The translations under genes and the position numbers were made by a program. Shown here piece by piece: positions 4,628-5,211 of a stretch of DNA of 5,211 bases (position 1 is its first letter; every line of letters begins with the position of its first letter). The DNA is from an uncultured Clostridia bacterium (GTDB lineage Bacteria; Bacillota; Clostridia; Oscillospirales; Ruminococcaceae), in assembly GCA_938014915.1 (NCBI GenBank), contig CALLQQ010000110.1:1-5211 (forward strand), given 5' to 3'. Under the pieces are notes generated by a model. The model had not been told where the DNA came from and did no database searches. It saw nothing but the letters and a program-made list of their open reading frames with translations.

Positions 4628-5211
4628 TTGAAGCGAAAGCTTATAAATCTATTAAAGAGTTTTCTAAATAAAAGGCGCCGCTCATATAAATGCACCAAAA
4701 CCTATATGCGGTATTTCCATGAACTTGATGTTGATGATAATATTATTTTGTTTGAGGCATATCAAGGTACAAGAATTGCTTGTAATCCTCTAGCAATATT
4801 TAAATATATGGTAGACAATCCCGATTATAAAGACTACACTTTTGTGTGGGGGATTAATGATAAAAACAATTATTACGCAAAAAAGTATGCTAAACGTGAT
4901 GACGTCATCTTTTGTAAAAAGGACAGTAAAGAGTATTTGAAATATCTTGCAAGTGCTAAATACTTAATTAACAACAAAACTTTCTCATATTTCTTTATTA
5001 AGAAGCCCGAACAAATATATGTGAATTCATGGCATAGTGTCGCCCTCAAAAAGCTTGGGAAACATCAAGAAGGTAGAATGGGTCAGTACAAGAATGTCAC
5101 AAAGAACTATATCCAGACCGATTATCTAGTAGTGCCCAATAATTTCATGACTGATGTGCTGTTGGATTGTTGCGATATAACGACGCATTATAACGGCTTA
5201 GTCATTGATGA
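4628..5211 (+). CDS. TagF-like CDP-glycerol glycerophosphotransferase (N-terminal 194 residues, cut by window edge)
   Basis: The partial protein resembles the N-terminal part of the CDP-glycerol:poly(glycerophosphate) glycerophosphotransferase family, which polymerises or primes teichoic acid on the cytoplasmic face of the membrane. Seen: a basic start MKRKLINLLKSFLNKRRR that could associate with the membrane, NIILFEAYQGTRIACNP (38-54), YTFVWGINDK (70-79), and VNSWHSVALKKLG (132-144). The last matches the family's WHGTPLKKLG block; His-136 is at the place of a catalytic His, but Gly and Thr are replaced by Ser and Val. DYLVVPN (165-171) follows. The start is TTG at 4628, 9 bases after GGAGG; an ATG at codon 27 (4706) has no ribosome binding site and would remove the basic segment. 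A TTG at 4624 is out of frame and stops after 15 codons. The C-terminal donor-binding half is outside the window. Polymer type cannot be decided. Confidence 0.87.
   Translation, partial: MKRKLINLLKSFLNKRRRSYKCTKTYMRYFHELDVDDNIILFEAYQGTRIACNPLAIFKYMVDNPDYKDYTFVWGINDKNNYYAKKYAKRDDVIFCKKDSKEYLKYLASAKYLINNKTFSYFFIKKPEQIYVNSWHSVALKKLGKHQEGRMGQYKNVTKNYIQTDYLVVPNNFMTDVLLDCCDITTHYNGLVID

Overview
The window looks like chromosomal DNA from a low-GC Gram-positive bacterium (Bacillota, most likely class Clostridia). This rests on the ylxM-ffh gene pair, AGGAGG-type ribosome binding sites, consensus sigma-A promoters, a clostridial-looking class I ketol-acid reductoisomerase, and LicD- and TagF-like cell-surface enzymes. 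The species cannot be named from the sequence alone.

Left part, minus strand (1-1220): a promoter with perfect -35 and -10 boxes drives ylxM and then ffh, which runs off the left edge. These encode the small SRP-associated helix-turn-helix protein and the SRP GTPase. A perfect 8-bp inverted repeat sits at the predicted transcription start. The ffh GTG start overlaps an out-of-frame ATG.

Middle (1300-2200), minus strand: a stand-alone gene for a protein built like a phage baseplate or tail-fibre protein, with its own ribosome binding site and terminator. No other phage gene is visible on either side. It lies between a branched-chain amino acid gene and the SRP operon, and is the most unexpected item in the window.

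Centre right (2270-3400), minus strand: ilvC, apparently a single-gene transcript that ends in a perfect 34-bp palindromic terminator. Its cofactor loop carries Tyr-Glu where NADPH-type enzymes often have Arg, which suggests altered NAD(P)H preference.

Right part (3500-5211): a divergent pair. A LicD-family phosphotransferase reads left and a TagF-like CDP-glycerol glycerophosphotransferase reads right and is cut by the window edge. Well-formed promoters face away from each other between them. Both families use CDP-activated phospho-alcohols to decorate or build cell-wall or capsule polymers, so this is probably the edge of a surface-polymer locus. No tRNA, rRNA, CRISPR array, transposase or integrase is visible.
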